Part shown: positions 17,449-25,936 of the stretch, piece by piece
How the letters are laid out: the number at the start of each line of letters is the position of its first letter
Position numbering within the stretch: the first letter of the stretch is position 1
Source of the DNA: Microtetraspora glauca
GTDB taxonomy: Bacteria > Actinomycetota > Actinomycetes > Streptomycetales > Streptomycetaceae
Reading direction: 5' to 3'
Assembly (NCBI GenBank): GCA_000721275.1
Contig: JOFO01000014.1
Span: forward strand, 1-64,000
Length of the DNA: 64,000 nucleotides
Position numbers and translations under genes: made by a program
Notes under the pieces: model-generated
The model's input: only the letters and a program-made list of their open reading frames with translations
Databases searched by the model: none
What the model was told of the DNA's origin: nothing

Positions 17449-18186
17449 TCAGGCGATGGGCGGGGCGGCGGCGAGACCGAAGCCGTGGTTGGCGGCGACG
17501 GCGCGGATGTGGTCGGCGGAGAGCGAGCCGTGCCGTTCGAGGACGAGCGCGGGCAGCCCGGAGCGGGTGTGGCCGGCGGTGCGGTGGAAGGCCAGGACGC
17601 TGACGGGGGCCGGCCGGTGGAACGGATGCCGCCGGCGGGCGGCCTCCTCGTCGGCGTGCGCGAGGATCCTGACGTCCGGTTCGGCGCCGAGCCCGTCGGG
17701 GAGACCGTCCGTGGCGGCGGCGGCCAGGAAGTCGCCGCCGGTCCGCGCGAGCGCGGCGCCGAGGAAGGCGTGCGAGGGGCAGCGGGTGCCGGGGGCGACG
17801 ACCCGGACGGTTCGCAGCTCCCCCTCCGCGGTGGTGAGCGCCTCGGGCACCCGGTCGGCGGCCGGGCCGCGCAGACCGACGGGCCCGAGCGCGAGCAGTT
17901 CGTCCATCAGGGACCGCACCTGCTGCCAGGGCACGCCCTCGGGGAGCCGTGTCCAGTCGAACGCGGCCGGGATCCGCTCGGGCACGGTCACCGCGCCCGC
18001 GGCCCGCCCCGTCAGCCGGTGCACCCGCTCGACCGCCTCCCGCCCGGGCCGGCAGACCAGCGCGTACCCGTTCCCGAACCCGTGCGCGACGACCCGCCCG
18101 GCGGCGACCTCCCCCGCGGCCTCCCGTACGTCCTCCGGGTCGTCGAGCACCCAGGTCCTCACCGCCGTGGCCTGCTGCACGCTCAC
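17449..18186 (-). CDS. Divergent Sua5/YciO/YrdC-like protein
   Basis: A 245-residue protein. GGAGG lies eight bases before the GTG at 18186. Its layout resembles the YrdC fold of threonylcarbamoyl-AMP synthases: an N-terminal GRVVAHGFGNGYALVCRP strand-loop, a central GPVGLRGPA and a later APGTRCPSHAFLGAALARTGG. The canonical PTDTxYGL and KxR motifs are not preserved, so it is probably not the essential TsaC enzyme. It could be a diverged nucleotide-binding paralogue. Family assignment is moderate and function unknown. Confidence 0.5.
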   Translation of the reverse strand: MSVQQATAVRTWVLDDPEDVREAAGEVAAGRVVAHGFGNGYALVCRPGREAVERVHRLTGRAAGAVTVPERIPAAFDWTRLPEGVPWQQVRSLMDELLALGPVGLRGPAADRVPEALTTAEGELRTVRVVAPGTRCPSHAFLGAALARTGGDFLAAAATDGLPDGLGAEPDVRILAHADEEAARRRHPFHRPAPVSVLAFHRTAGHTRSGLPALVLERHGSLSADHIRAVAANHGFGLAAAPPIA

Positions 18187-18279
18187 GGAAACCACCTCCG
18201 CGTCCTCACCGTCTGATCGTTTTACGCGTGCAACGACCCAACCCGCCCCCGGTCACCCCCACCGCCCCTTCGGCCCACG

Positions 18280-18927
18280 TCACGCCAGGTGTACGGCGAC
18301 CCCGCACAGCCCCAGCCCCTTGGCCACGGCCGCCCGCCACACCCGCGGCGGCCCGTCGAGCACGGACGGCTCCCGCTCCCCGTACCAGAGCCAGTCCCGC
18401 GCTTCGGCGGCGGCCCGCTCCTCCGCCGAGAACGTGAAGGCCCGCTCGATGTCCGGCAGCGCGGCGGCCGCTTGGGCGGCGGTGAGCAGGAAGTTCCCGC
18501 ACCAGCCGGGCAGGAGAGCGGCCCGGGAGGGGCCGAGGGCGTGGAAGAGGGAGGCGACCGCGTACTCCTTCGAGTGGACGGAGAAGAAGACGTCCTCGTG
18601 GTCCAGGTCGTCGTCCCACAGGTCGTCGAGGACGTGGAAGCCGGGGTCCTGGACCCCTCCGCAGACGTCGTCCACGGCAGGGCCGGGGGCCGTGAGGTCC
18701 TGGAAGGCGCGGATCGCCGCGGGGTCGGCGGCCGGGGTCCCCGGGGGCGGTTCGACCGCGTACCAGGTGCGGTGGTCGGGCAGCGGATTGTGCCGCCATG
18801 CCTCCCATCGCTCCCGGGTCCCGGGGCGTTCGCGGTCCGCTCGGATGGCGGGCAGCAGGCGGGGGGCGAGGGCGGCGATCGTCGGATCCGGGTGGGCGGT
18901 GACGGCCCAGGCACTCGTGAATCCCAT
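18280..18927 (-). CDS. Hypothetical protein, 215 residues
   Basis: I do not recognise this protein confidently. It is soluble and Trp-rich, with an acidic central patch (DDVCGGVQDPGFHVLDDLWDDD) and a block LGPSRAALLPGWCGNFLLTA that looks conserved. The start MGFTSAWAV lies at 18927 with no strong ribosome binding site. Codon usage fits a genuine gene. It stands between two unrelated minus-strand genes, and a hairpin at 18959-18987 separates it from secDF upstream. Confidence 0.6.
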   Translation of the reverse strand: MGFTSAWAVTAHPDPTIAALAPRLLPAIRADRERPGTRERWEAWRHNPLPDHRTWYAVEPPPGTPAADPAAIRAFQDLTAPGPAVDDVCGGVQDPGFHVLDDLWDDDLDHEDVFFSVHSKEYAVASLFHALGPSRAALLPGWCGNFLLTAAQAAAALPDIERAFTFSAEERAAAEARDWLWYGEREPSVLDGPPRVWRAAVAKGLGLCGVAVHLA

Positions 18928-18958
18928 CCCCGAACCGTAGCGGCCGGGACGGACAACG

Positions 18959-18987
18959 GGCCCCGGCCCCGGTGGAGGGCCGGGGCC
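18959..18987 (-). terminator. Terminator-like hairpin downstream of secDF
   Basis: An 11-bp perfect stem (GGCCCCGGCCC at 18959-18969 with 18977-18987) and a 7-nt loop, 12 bp beyond the secDF stop. It has no T-run, as is common in high-GC actinobacteria. Confidence 0.6.
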
Positions 18988-18999
18988 GGAGGGGGCGGG

Positions 19000-21297
19000 T
19001 CAGACGACGGCGCCTGTCGGGTTCGGGGTGCGGGGGGTGGTGGGGCCGGTGGGGGTGGGGGAGCGGGATTCGAGGGTGACGGTCAGGGGGAGGGCGGTGA
19101 AGACCGTGGACGCCATGCCCAGGACGACGCCGGCGAGGAGGGCGACCGAGAAGTCCGTGAGGGTGTCGCCGCCGAGGACGGCGAGGGCGGTCAGGACGAA
19201 GAGGGCGCCCATGCCGGTGTTGACCGTGCGCGGCAGGGTCTGGGCGACTGCGCGGTCGGCGAGGTCCGCGAGCGGCAGCCGGCCGCCCTTGCGGCGGAGT
19301 TCGCGGAGGCGGTCGAGGACGACGACCGAGTCGTTGACCGAGTAGCCGACGACCGTCAGCAGCGCCGCCAGGAACACGCTGTCGACCGGCTTGCCGAGCC
19401 AGGCGAAGAGGCCGACGACCAGCAGCACGTCCTGCGCCATCGCGGCGACGGCCGCCGCCGCGTACGTCCACCGGAAACGGACGGACAGGTAGGCGAGCTG
19501 GGCGGCGACGGCGAGGCCGAGGGCGAGGAGCGCGTGGGCGCGGAGCTCGTCGCCGAGGCTGGGGCCGATGAGGTCGTCGCGGACGACGGTGACCGGACCG
19601 GCCGCGTCGGTGAGCGCCTCGGTGATGCGGTCCTGGGCCGCGTCGCCGGTCTCCCCGACGCGTACGCCGATGTCCCGGCCGCCGTCGCCGGTCGTCTGGA
19701 CGACGGCGTCGGGGAAGCCGGCGGCGGCGACGGCGGCGCGGGCCGCGTCGGCGTCCACCGGGCGGGTCGCGGTGTACCGGACGTCCCGGCCGCCGGTGAA
19801 CTCGACGCCGAGCTCGACGCCGCGCACCCCGATCCCGGCGACGGCGAGCAGGAGCAGCGCGCCGCTGACGGTGAACCAGCGGCGGCGCCGTGCCATCAGC
19901 CGGGGCGCCCGGCGGGTGAGCCGGGTGCGGAGCCGGCCGAGGCCCGCCATGCCGGTGAGTCCGGGCCTGCGGCGTACGGCGGGCAGGGCGAGGGCCGCGT
20001 CGGCGAGCAGCCGGGTGATGACCATGGCGGTGAGCATGGACGCGAGGACGCCGATGGCGAGGGTGACGCCGAAGCCCTTCACGGGGCCGGTGGCGAACGC
20101 GAAGAGGAGTCCGGCGGCGAGCAGGGTGGTGATGTTGGAGTCGGCGACGGCGCTCCACGCCTTCCCGAACGCGGTCGCGAGCGGGCGGCGCGGATCGCGG
20201 GTGGCGGCGTTCCGGCCGAGGAGCGCGTACTCCTCCCGGGCGCGTTCGAAGACGAGGACGTTCGCGTCGACGGCGATCCCGACCGCGAGGACGAAACCGG
20301 CGAGCCCGGGGAGGGTGAGGGTGGCGCCGAGCGCGACGACGGCGGCGTACGAGATCAGCCCGTAGAGCAGTAGCGCGACGGTGGCGAGGAGGCCGAGGAG
20401 CCGGTAGACGGCGATGACGAAGAGGCCGGTGCAGGCGAGGCCGATGACGGCGGCGAGGGCGCTGGCCCGGATGGCGTCGGCGCCGAGGGTCGGGCCGACG
20501 GTGCTCTGCTCGACGGTGGTGACGGGGACGGGCAGGGCGCCGCCCTCGACGAGCGCGGCGAGGTCGCGGGCCTCCTGGGCGGAGAAGCCGCCGGTGATCT
20601 GGGTGGCGCCGCCGGTGATGCCGGCGCCGCAGGTCACGCCGGTCTGCACGGCGGGGGCGGAGACGATCCGCCCGTCGAGGACGATCGCGACCCGGCGGGC
20701 GGGGTCGCCGGCCGGGGCGCAGGCGGCCTCGCCGGTGAGCCGGGCCCAGTCGGCGGCGGCGCCGTCGCGGAAGGCGAGGTCGACGGTCCAGCCGCGTCCG
20801 CCGGCGCTGTCGAGGACGGCGTCGGCGCTCTTGACGCCGTCGCCGGTGAGGGCGGGCGCGGCGAGGGCGAGGTAGCCGCCGCCGTCGGGGTCGGCGAGGG
20901 CGCGGGTGCCGTCGGCGGCGGGGCGTTCGGCCGGCGCGGGCGCGGTGCCGGTGACGGCGTGGACGGTGAGCTGGGCGGTGCGGCCGATGACCTCGGCGGC
21001 GGCGCGGGGGTCGCGCAGGCCGGGGAGTTCGACGACGATCCGGTTCTCGCCGGAGCGGGCGAGCGACGGTTCGGCGACGCCGAGGCCGTCGACCCGCTTG
21101 CGGAGCACTTCCAGGGCGCGGTCGGTGGCCTCCGCGTCGGCGCGGACGCCGGGGGCGTCCTGGGTCTCCAGGACGATCCGGGTGCCGCCGCGGAGGTCGA
21201 GTCCGAGGCGGGGCGAGGTGGTCAGGGCGGTCCAGAGGGCGAGCGCGACGACGGCGAGCGCGAGGAGCGCGCGCCGGAGCACGGCGGACGAGGACAT
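19000..21297 (-). CDS. secDF: Fused SecDF protein-export membrane protein
   Basis: A 765-residue SecD-SecF fusion. An N-terminal membrane helix is followed by LGLDLRGGTRI, the P1 periplasmic region, and six SecD membrane segments (about 265-440). A Pro/Arg cytosolic linker follows, then the SecF half with EFTGGRDV and six further segments including YSVNDSVVVLDRLRE. The protein uses the proton gradient to pull exported proteins through SecYEG. Streptomyces usually also has separate secD and secF genes, so this is likely the paralogous fused copy (known for the genus, not visible here). Confidence 0.93.
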   Translation of the reverse strand: MSSSAVLRRALLALAVVALALWTALTTSPRLGLDLRGGTRIVLETQDAPGVRADAEATDRALEVLRKRVDGLGVAEPSLARSGENRIVVELPGLRDPRAAAEVIGRTAQLTVHAVTGTAPAPAERPAADGTRALADPDGGGYLALAAPALTGDGVKSADAVLDSAGGRGWTVDLAFRDGAAADWARLTGEAACAPAGDPARRVAIVLDGRIVSAPAVQTGVTCGAGITGGATQITGGFSAQEARDLAALVEGGALPVPVTTVEQSTVGPTLGADAIRASALAAVIGLACTGLFVIAVYRLLGLLATVALLLYGLISYAAVVALGATLTLPGLAGFVLAVGIAVDANVLVFERAREEYALLGRNAATRDPRRPLATAFGKAWSAVADSNITTLLAAGLLFAFATGPVKGFGVTLAIGVLASMLTAMVITRLLADAALALPAVRRRPGLTGMAGLGRLRTRLTRRAPRLMARRRRWFTVSGALLLLAVAGIGVRGVELGVEFTGGRDVRYTATRPVDADAARAAVAAAGFPDAVVQTTGDGGRDIGVRVGETGDAAQDRITEALTDAAGPVTVVRDDLIGPSLGDELRAHALLALGLAVAAQLAYLSVRFRWTYAAAAVAAMAQDVLLVVGLFAWLGKPVDSVFLAALLTVVGYSVNDSVVVLDRLRELRRKGGRLPLADLADRAVAQTLPRTVNTGMGALFVLTALAVLGGDTLTDFSVALLAGVVLGMASTVFTALPLTVTLESRSPTPTGPTTPRTPNPTGAVV

Positions 21298-21427
21298 GGG
21301 GTCTCCACGGGCGGTGCGCGGACGCGCGCCGGGACGGCGGCGGTCCGCGCGGGGTGAGCTGGGGTACGCGCGCGTGGCCGGGCGGCGGGCATGCCGGAGG
21401 CCCGGACGGCGGCGAGGTGAAGCGGCG

Positions 21428-21823
21428 TCAGCTGTGCCGGGTGGAGGGTGGGCCGCGGGGGGCCGTGGGGTCGTACGGGAGGCCGGGCGGCGCGCGTTCC
21501 CGCCGCGGATCCCCCGCCACGCGCCCGCGTGCCGGTTCCGCGTCCGCGTGGCGCGCGACCACGGGCGCGGCGGGCGGCGCCGGGAACCGTACGGCGTGCT
21601 CGACGGCGTCCGCCGGTTCGACGGCCTGGGCGGGCGCGGCGTCCGTGCCGGAGGCGGAGACGGCCGCGGGCGCGGCGGCGTGCGCCGGGGCGCTCGCCGC
21701 GGCCGGGGCCGGGTCCGGCGGGGGCAGCGGGGCGGTGAGGAAGGCGCAGAGCGCGCACAGGAGGGCCGGAAGGAGGCGGGCCAGGAGCGCCGTCGGCGCG
21801 GGTCGGCGGAGTGTCGCTCGCAC
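21428..21823 (-). CDS. Hypothetical Ala/Pro-rich secreted or anchored protein
   Basis: A 131-residue protein starting at the GTG at 21823 behind AAGGGCGG. An N-terminal basic stretch and a hydrophobic segment (ARLLPALLCALCAFLTA) look like a signal peptide or membrane anchor; the rest is Ala/Pro-rich and disordered. It lies upstream of and co-oriented with secDF at a distance of 130 bp. Composition alone can produce such frames in this genome, so confidence is moderate. Confidence 0.45.
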   Translation of the reverse strand: MRATLRRPAPTALLARLLPALLCALCAFLTAPLPPPDPAPAAASAPAHAAAPAAVSASGTDAAPAQAVEPADAVEHAVRFPAPPAAPVVARHADAEPARGRVAGDPRRERAPPGLPYDPTAPRGPPSTRHS

Positions 21824-21941
21824 CGTGCACCGCCCTTCGCCGTCGTGACCCCGTGCTGGTCAGCGTAGACGGCGGGCGGCGGGCGGCGGACACCAGGTGG
21901 GCGGGGCGGCGGAGTTGAGTACGGGGTGAGTACGGGCGCCC

Positions 21942-22724
21942 ATGCCGGCGGCGGGGGCTGCGGCGGACGATGGGCGGGCCGTCGTCGTCCCGGTTCCGAA
22001 GGTGGGGGATCCGCCCGTGCTCAGTCGTCTCGCCGCTCATGTCGTGCCGTTCTTCGGGCGGTTGACCGTGACCGCGGACCCGGGGGCCCGGATCGAGCCG
22101 GGCAGCATCATCGTCGCCAACCACACCTCGCTCGCCGATCCGGCGCTGGTGCTGGCCGCGCTGCGGCGGCGGCTGGGCGCCGAGCCGGTGCTGCTCGCGG
22201 CGGCCGGGCTGTGGCGGGTGCCGGGGCTGGGGGCGGCGCTGTCGCGGGACGGTTACGTGCCGGTGCACCGGAACACGGCGCACGCCTCGGCGGCGCTGGA
22301 CCGGGCGGCGGTGGCGCTCGCCTCGGGGCGCCCGGTGATGCTGTACGCGGAGGGGCGGATCCCGCCGCGCCGGGAGGCGTCGGAGGCGCCGCCGGAGGAG
22401 TTCCGCACGGGTCTGGCGCGGCTCGCCGGGGCGACGGGCGCGCCGGTGGTGCCGGTCGGGCAGGCGGGGGCGCGGCGGATCACGTCGGGCGGGGCGGTGA
22501 AGCAGGTCGCGGGGGTGCTGACGGCCCCGCTGCGGCGCCCGTGTCTTCATGTGCACATCGGGGCGCCGCTGCGGCTGCCGGCGGACGTCTCGGCGGCGAC
22601 GGCGCTGGCGCACGGGGCCGTCACGGAGGCGTGGCGGACGGCGGCGCTGGCGCTGGGCGAGCCGGCGGCCGGGGCGGGGCCGGTCAGCGTGCGAGGCCGA
22701 GGTCGCCGCCGGGCGGCGGCGTGA
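21942..22724 (+). CDS. 1-acyl-glycerol-3-phosphate acyltransferase-like (PlsC family)
   Basis: A 260-residue lysophospholipid acyltransferase-family protein. The catalytic motif NHTSLAD (NHX4D) is at residues 60-66. RDGYVPVHR resembles the glycerol-phosphate-binding block, and YAEGRIPP stands where FPEGTRS is usual. It transfers an acyl group at the membrane in phospholipid or specialised lipid synthesis. The start could be later, since the first 20 residues look like leader. Its 3' end overlaps the convergent enoyl-CoA hydratase-family gene by 41 bp. Confidence 0.82.
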   Translation: MPAAGAAADDGRAVVVPVPKVGDPPVLSRLAAHVVPFFGRLTVTADPGARIEPGSIIVANHTSLADPALVLAALRRRLGAEPVLLAAAGLWRVPGLGAALSRDGYVPVHRNTAHASAALDRAAVALASGRPVMLYAEGRIPPRREASEAPPEEFRTGLARLAGATGAPVVPVGQAGARRITSGGAVKQVAGVLTAPLRRPCLHVHIGAPLRLPADVSAATALAHGAVTEAWRTAALALGEPAAGAGPVSVRGRGRRRAAA

Positions 22725-23769
22725 GGTAGCGGGCCACGTCGGCGTCGGTGACCTCGGCGAGGGTCGCGGGCCGCCAGCGCGGGTTCCGGTCCTTGTCGAC
22801 GACCTGGGCGCGGATGCCCTCCACGAGGTCGTGGCTGGTGACGGCGGCGCAGGAGGCCCGGTACTCCAGGTCGAGGACGGCTTCGAGGCTGTCGAGGGCG
22901 CGGCCGGCGCGCAGCACGGCGAGGGTGGCCTTGAGGGCGGTCGGGGACTTGGCGAGGAGGGTGGTGGCGGCTTCCTTGGCGGCGGGGACGCCGCTGTCGG
23001 TGAGGCGGTCGACGATCTCCTCGACGGTGGGGGCGGAGTAGCAGGCGTCGATCCAGGTCCGCTGTTCGGCGAGCCGGCCGGGGGCGGGCGGGGTGGCGTG
23101 CCGGGCCAGGGCCTCGTCGGCGGGGAGGCGGGTGAGGTCGGAGGCGAGGGCGTCGAGCGCGGCGGCGGGTACGTGGTGGTCGGCGAGGCCGGTGAGGAGG
23201 GCGTCGGCGGCGCCGATCTGGCCGCCGGTGAGGGCGAGGTGGGTGCCGAGTTCGCCGGGGGCGCGGCCGAGGAGCCAGGTGCCGCCGACGTCGGGGACGA
23301 AGCCGATGCCGGTCTCGGGCATGGCGATGCGGGAGCGTTCGGTGACGACGCGGACGGAGCCGTGGGCGGAGACGCCGACGCCGCCGCCCATGACGATGCC
23401 GTCCATGAGGGCGACGTACGGCTTGGGGTAGCGGGCGATCCGGGCGTTGAGGCGGTACTCGTCGGCCCAGAAGGCGAGGGTGGCGGTGCCGCCGGTGGCG
23501 CGGGCGTCGGCGTGGATGGCGCGGATGTCGCCGCCGGCGCACAGGCCCCGCTCCCCCGCGCCGCGCAGCACGACGGTGGTGACGGCCGGGTCGTGCTCCC
23601 AGGCGGTGAGGGCGGCGTCGAGGGCGCGGACCATGGGGTGGGTGAGGGCGTTGATGGCCCGGGGCCGGTCGAGGGTGAGGAAACCGGCCCGGCCCTCGGT
23701 GCGGCACAGGACGTCGGCGTCCCGGTCGGCGGGCGCGGCGGCGGGGTGTTCTGCGGGCACGGCGATCAC
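22684..23769 (-). CDS. Enoyl-CoA hydratase/isomerase family, 3-hydroxyisobutyryl-CoA hydrolase-like
   Basis: A protein of about 361 residues, longer than classical crotonases and matching the 3-hydroxyisobutyryl-CoA hydrolase subgroup of valine catabolism. Visible blocks are RPRAINALTHPMVRAL, the oxyanion-hole AGGDIRAI, PYVALMDGIVMGGGVG, and MPETGIGFVPDVGGTW. The GTG at 23769 has GGAAGGA upstream; an earlier in-frame ATG at 23829 adds 20 atypical residues. No other valine-degradation genes are adjacent, so the substrate is inferred from length and the ECH_2-like C-terminal part. Confidence 0.83.
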   Translation of the reverse strand: MIAVPAEHPAAAPADRDADVLCRTEGRAGFLTLDRPRAINALTHPMVRALDAALTAWEHDPAVTTVVLRGAGERGLCAGGDIRAIHADARATGGTATLAFWADEYRLNARIARYPKPYVALMDGIVMGGGVGVSAHGSVRVVTERSRIAMPETGIGFVPDVGGTWLLGRAPGELGTHLALTGGQIGAADALLTGLADHHVPAAALDALASDLTRLPADEALARHATPPAPGRLAEQRTWIDACYSAPTVEEIVDRLTDSGVPAAKEAATTLLAKSPTALKATLAVLRAGRALDSLEAVLDLEYRASCAAVTSHDLVEGIRAQVVDKDRNPRWRPATLAEVTDADVARYLTPPPGGDLGLAR

Positions 23770-24084
23770 TCGGTCCTTCCCTGGCACGGCTCTGTGTCGC
23801 CGCCCAAGGTACCGGCCCATGATCGCCACCCGCCGGGCACGGGCGGCCGCCCCGGCCTAGCGTGGAGGTCGGGGACGGTCCGCGGAGGGCTGCTGCTGAC
23901 GGCGTGACGGCCTGGAGAAAGAGGAAGGAGGGGCGGGAAGGACTCACCCGCTTCTCGCGGATCCTGATTGCACGGTGCGCGGCCGGGGCCGCTACTCCGT
24001 GTCCTCACGCGGAGTCCTTCCCGTCACTTCCATGAAAACACCTTGGCGCGCCGCCCGCAGGGCGGGCGGCGCGGGCAGGGCGGG
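23770..24084. other. Intergenic stretch, no gene seen
   Basis: A 315-bp gap between two minus-strand genes. It contains the hairpin at 24047-24073 and a 12-bp inverted repeat (CGGGAAGGACTC at 23934-23945, complement at 24012-24023) spanning 90 bp. A strong GGAAGGAGGGG-type stretch near 23922-23932 is not followed by a sensible frame. Confidence 0.5.
24047..24073 (-). terminator. Terminator hairpin downstream of the GNAT gene
   Basis: A 12-bp perfect stem (CGCGCCGCCCGC at 24047-24058 with 24062-24073) and a 3-nt loop, 11 bp past the stop of the acetyltransferase gene. A run of AAAACA/CCTT flanks it on the distal side. Confidence 0.72.
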
Positions 24085-24768
24085 TCAGGCCGGGAGGAGG
24101 TCCTGGAGGACCCGGCTCCGGCGGGGGGCGCTGAGCCGCAGCTCGATGATGTCCCGGACGGTGGGCCACTCCTCGTCGAGGATCGAGTAGAAGGCCGTGT
24201 CCCGGACGGCGCCGTCGAGGCCGCGCGAGTGCGCTCTGCGGATGCCCTCGCAGGTGGCGCCGAGGCGTTCGATGGCCACCCGCGAGCGGGTGTTGCGGGC
24301 GTCGGCGCGGAGGGTGATCCGGCGGACGCCCCAGTTCTCGAAGGCGTGGCGGAGCATGAGCAGCTTCGCCTCGGTGTTGACGCCGGTGCCCCGGGCGTCG
24401 CCCGCGATCCACGTGTTGCCGATCTCGGCGGCGTCGGGGATCGCGGTGAGCGGATCACCGTGGGGATGGCCGGGGGCCGGGGGCCAGACCAGCGGCCCCC
24501 GCCAATAGTCGAGTTCGAGGAAGCGGGTGGAGCCGATCACCCGGTCGTCAGCGGTGCTGACGAGGGCGAAGGGCAGGCAGCGCCCCACGGCCTGTTCGGC
24601 CAGGGCACGGGCGATGTAGTCGAGTGCGGATTCCAGGCCGTCGGGCACGGGAGTGAAGGCATAGGCCGATCGGTCCGCCTCGCCGGCCCGCGCGAGGGCT
24701 TCGGCGTGCCGCATCGCCAGCGGCTCCAGGCGCACGGAGCGCCCGGTCAGGAGAACAGGTACTGGCAC
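24085..24768 (-). CDS. GNAT N-acetyltransferase (RimJ/RimL type)
   Basis: A 227-residue acetyltransferase of the RimJ/RimL-like subgroup: LTGRSVRLEPL at the start, IGNTWIAGDARGTGVNTEAK forming the acetyl-CoA pyrophosphate-binding loop, and RADARNTRSRVAIERLGATCEG typical of the C-terminal core. The GTG at 24768 has GAGG upstream. The target amine (protein N-terminus or small molecule) cannot be read from sequence. Monocistronic, ending in a strong hairpin. Confidence 0.86.
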   Translation of the reverse strand: MPVPVLLTGRSVRLEPLAMRHAEALARAGEADRSAYAFTPVPDGLESALDYIARALAEQAVGRCLPFALVSTADDRVIGSTRFLELDYWRGPLVWPPAPGHPHGDPLTAIPDAAEIGNTWIAGDARGTGVNTEAKLLMLRHAFENWGVRRITLRADARNTRSRVAIERLGATCEGIRRAHSRGLDGAVRDTAFYSILDEEWPTVRDIIELRLSAPRRSRVLQDLLPA

Positions 24769-25056
24769 GGAACCTCGGGTCTTTCACGGGCAGGGGTCAC
24801 TTCCGTCACGACGCTGTGCGCCGGAAGTGAAGGGGGGAGTCTCGCCGGGTGCCGAGGTCACGTCGAGAGACGTCGGATGAGCAGCCAAAACGGTTCGTCA
24901 CCAGGTGCGAGGAGGAACAGTATGCAGCCACAACAGCTCTGAGAACAGAACCCCGGAAGAACCCGGATCCACGCGCGGGTGAAGCCTGCCCGAGGCGCTC
25001 GGAACGCGGTCTCAGGGGGCGGACATGCCCGCCCGCCCCTCGGACGGCGTCAGCGC
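24769..25056. other. Intergenic stretch with a possible mini-ORF
   Basis: A 288-bp gap between divergently placed neighbours. It is less G+C rich than its surroundings around 24870-24960 (CCAAAACGG, CCACAACAGC, GAACAGAACCCC). The only notable content is a short reading frame at 24877-24942 with an excellent internal ribosome binding site. Confidence 0.5.
24877..24942 (+). CDS. Possible small ORF of 21 or 6 codons
   Basis: The frame ATG 24877 to TGA 24942 encodes 21 residues. Inside it AGGAGG at 24909-24914 stands a near-perfect distance before a second in-frame ATG at 24922, giving MQPQQL-stop. The strong ribosome binding site in front of a six-codon peptide could be a leader peptide, or a larger gene could have been lost by frame decay. 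No matching downstream gene lies on this strand for 1 kb, so a regulatory role is not evident. Confidence 0.25.
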   Translation: MSSQNGSSPGARRNSMQPQQL

Positions 25057-25758
25057 TCAGACGCAGGTCGGGTGGCCCCAGCCCTCCGCGTTCTTGCTGA
25101 TGCTCTCCCCCTTGTCATAGGCACGCCCACAGCGGCAGCGGCCCGGAAACCGGGCCTTCAGGGTGCCGCCGGACGGGCGACTCCGGCGGGCCCCCGAGGC
25201 GCCGGAACCGCCAGGCGCGGAGGAGCGCGCCCGGGGCGCGCGGGGCGCGGAGGTACGCGCCGCCGCGGGCTCCGGGTCGGGCAGGGCGGAACCGGCGTCC
25301 GAGCCCAGGGGCTCCTGCGTACGGGCGCTGTGGCTGGCGGCGCGGTCGGCGGCGTCGTTCAGGGGGTCGCCGTCCGCCTGGTGCGCGGGGGTGTAGACGA
25401 AGTCGACGTCCCGGCCGGTGAGCAGGGCGTCGATCCGGACGACGAGGTCCTTGTTGGCGACCGGGGTCCCGGCGGCGGTCTTCCAGCCCTTGCGGCGCCA
25501 GCCGGGGAGCCAGGTGGTGACGGCCTTCATGGCGTACTGGGAGTCCATCCGGATCTCCGCGGGCACGGCGGGGTCCAGGGTCTCCAGGAGCCGTTCCAGG
25601 GCAGTGAGTTCGGCCACGTTGTTGGTCGCCCGGCCGAGCGGCCCGGCCTCCCAGCGCTCGACGGTGCCGTCCGCCCGGCCGATGACCCAGGCCCAGGCGG
25701 CGGGGCCGGGATTCCCCTTGGACGCGCCGTCACACGCGGCGATGATCTTCTCCAGCAT
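25057..25758 (-). CDS. rnhA: Ribonuclease H with C-terminal cysteine-containing extension
   Basis: A 233-residue protein. Residues 1-150 are RNase HI: catalytic D10 (CDGASKGNPG), E50 (NNVAELTALE), D72 (MDSQYAM) and a final Asp in NDAADRAA. It cleaves RNA in RNA-DNA hybrids. Beyond the usual end there is an Ala/Pro/Ser/Arg-rich linker and a compact tail with CRCG and a final HPTC, which looks like a zinc-binding mini-domain. The ATG at 25758 is preferred; the open frame upstream is non-coding in character. It is divergent from the collagen-like gene. Confidence 0.85.
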   Translation of the reverse strand: MLEKIIAACDGASKGNPGPAAWAWVIGRADGTVERWEAGPLGRATNNVAELTALERLLETLDPAVPAEIRMDSQYAMKAVTTWLPGWRRKGWKTAAGTPVANKDLVVRIDALLTGRDVDFVYTPAHQADGDPLNDAADRAASHSARTQEPLGSDAGSALPDPEPAAARTSAPRAPRARSSAPGGSGASGARRSRPSGGTLKARFPGRCRCGRAYDKGESISKNAEGWGHPTCV

Positions 25759-25936
25759 CCTTCGATCCTGACACGGACGGGGGTGTGCTCGGGTCCGCCC
25801 GGGGCGTGCCTCCGGGCACCCCGGGCGGGGCTGCGGCGGGCTCCCCGCGCCACGGGGTGTCGGCGGTGCCCCGTAGACTCGCCGTCTGCCCGCCAAGGGC
25901 GGCCCCGGCCCCAGCTGACAGGAAGCGACGGACTCC

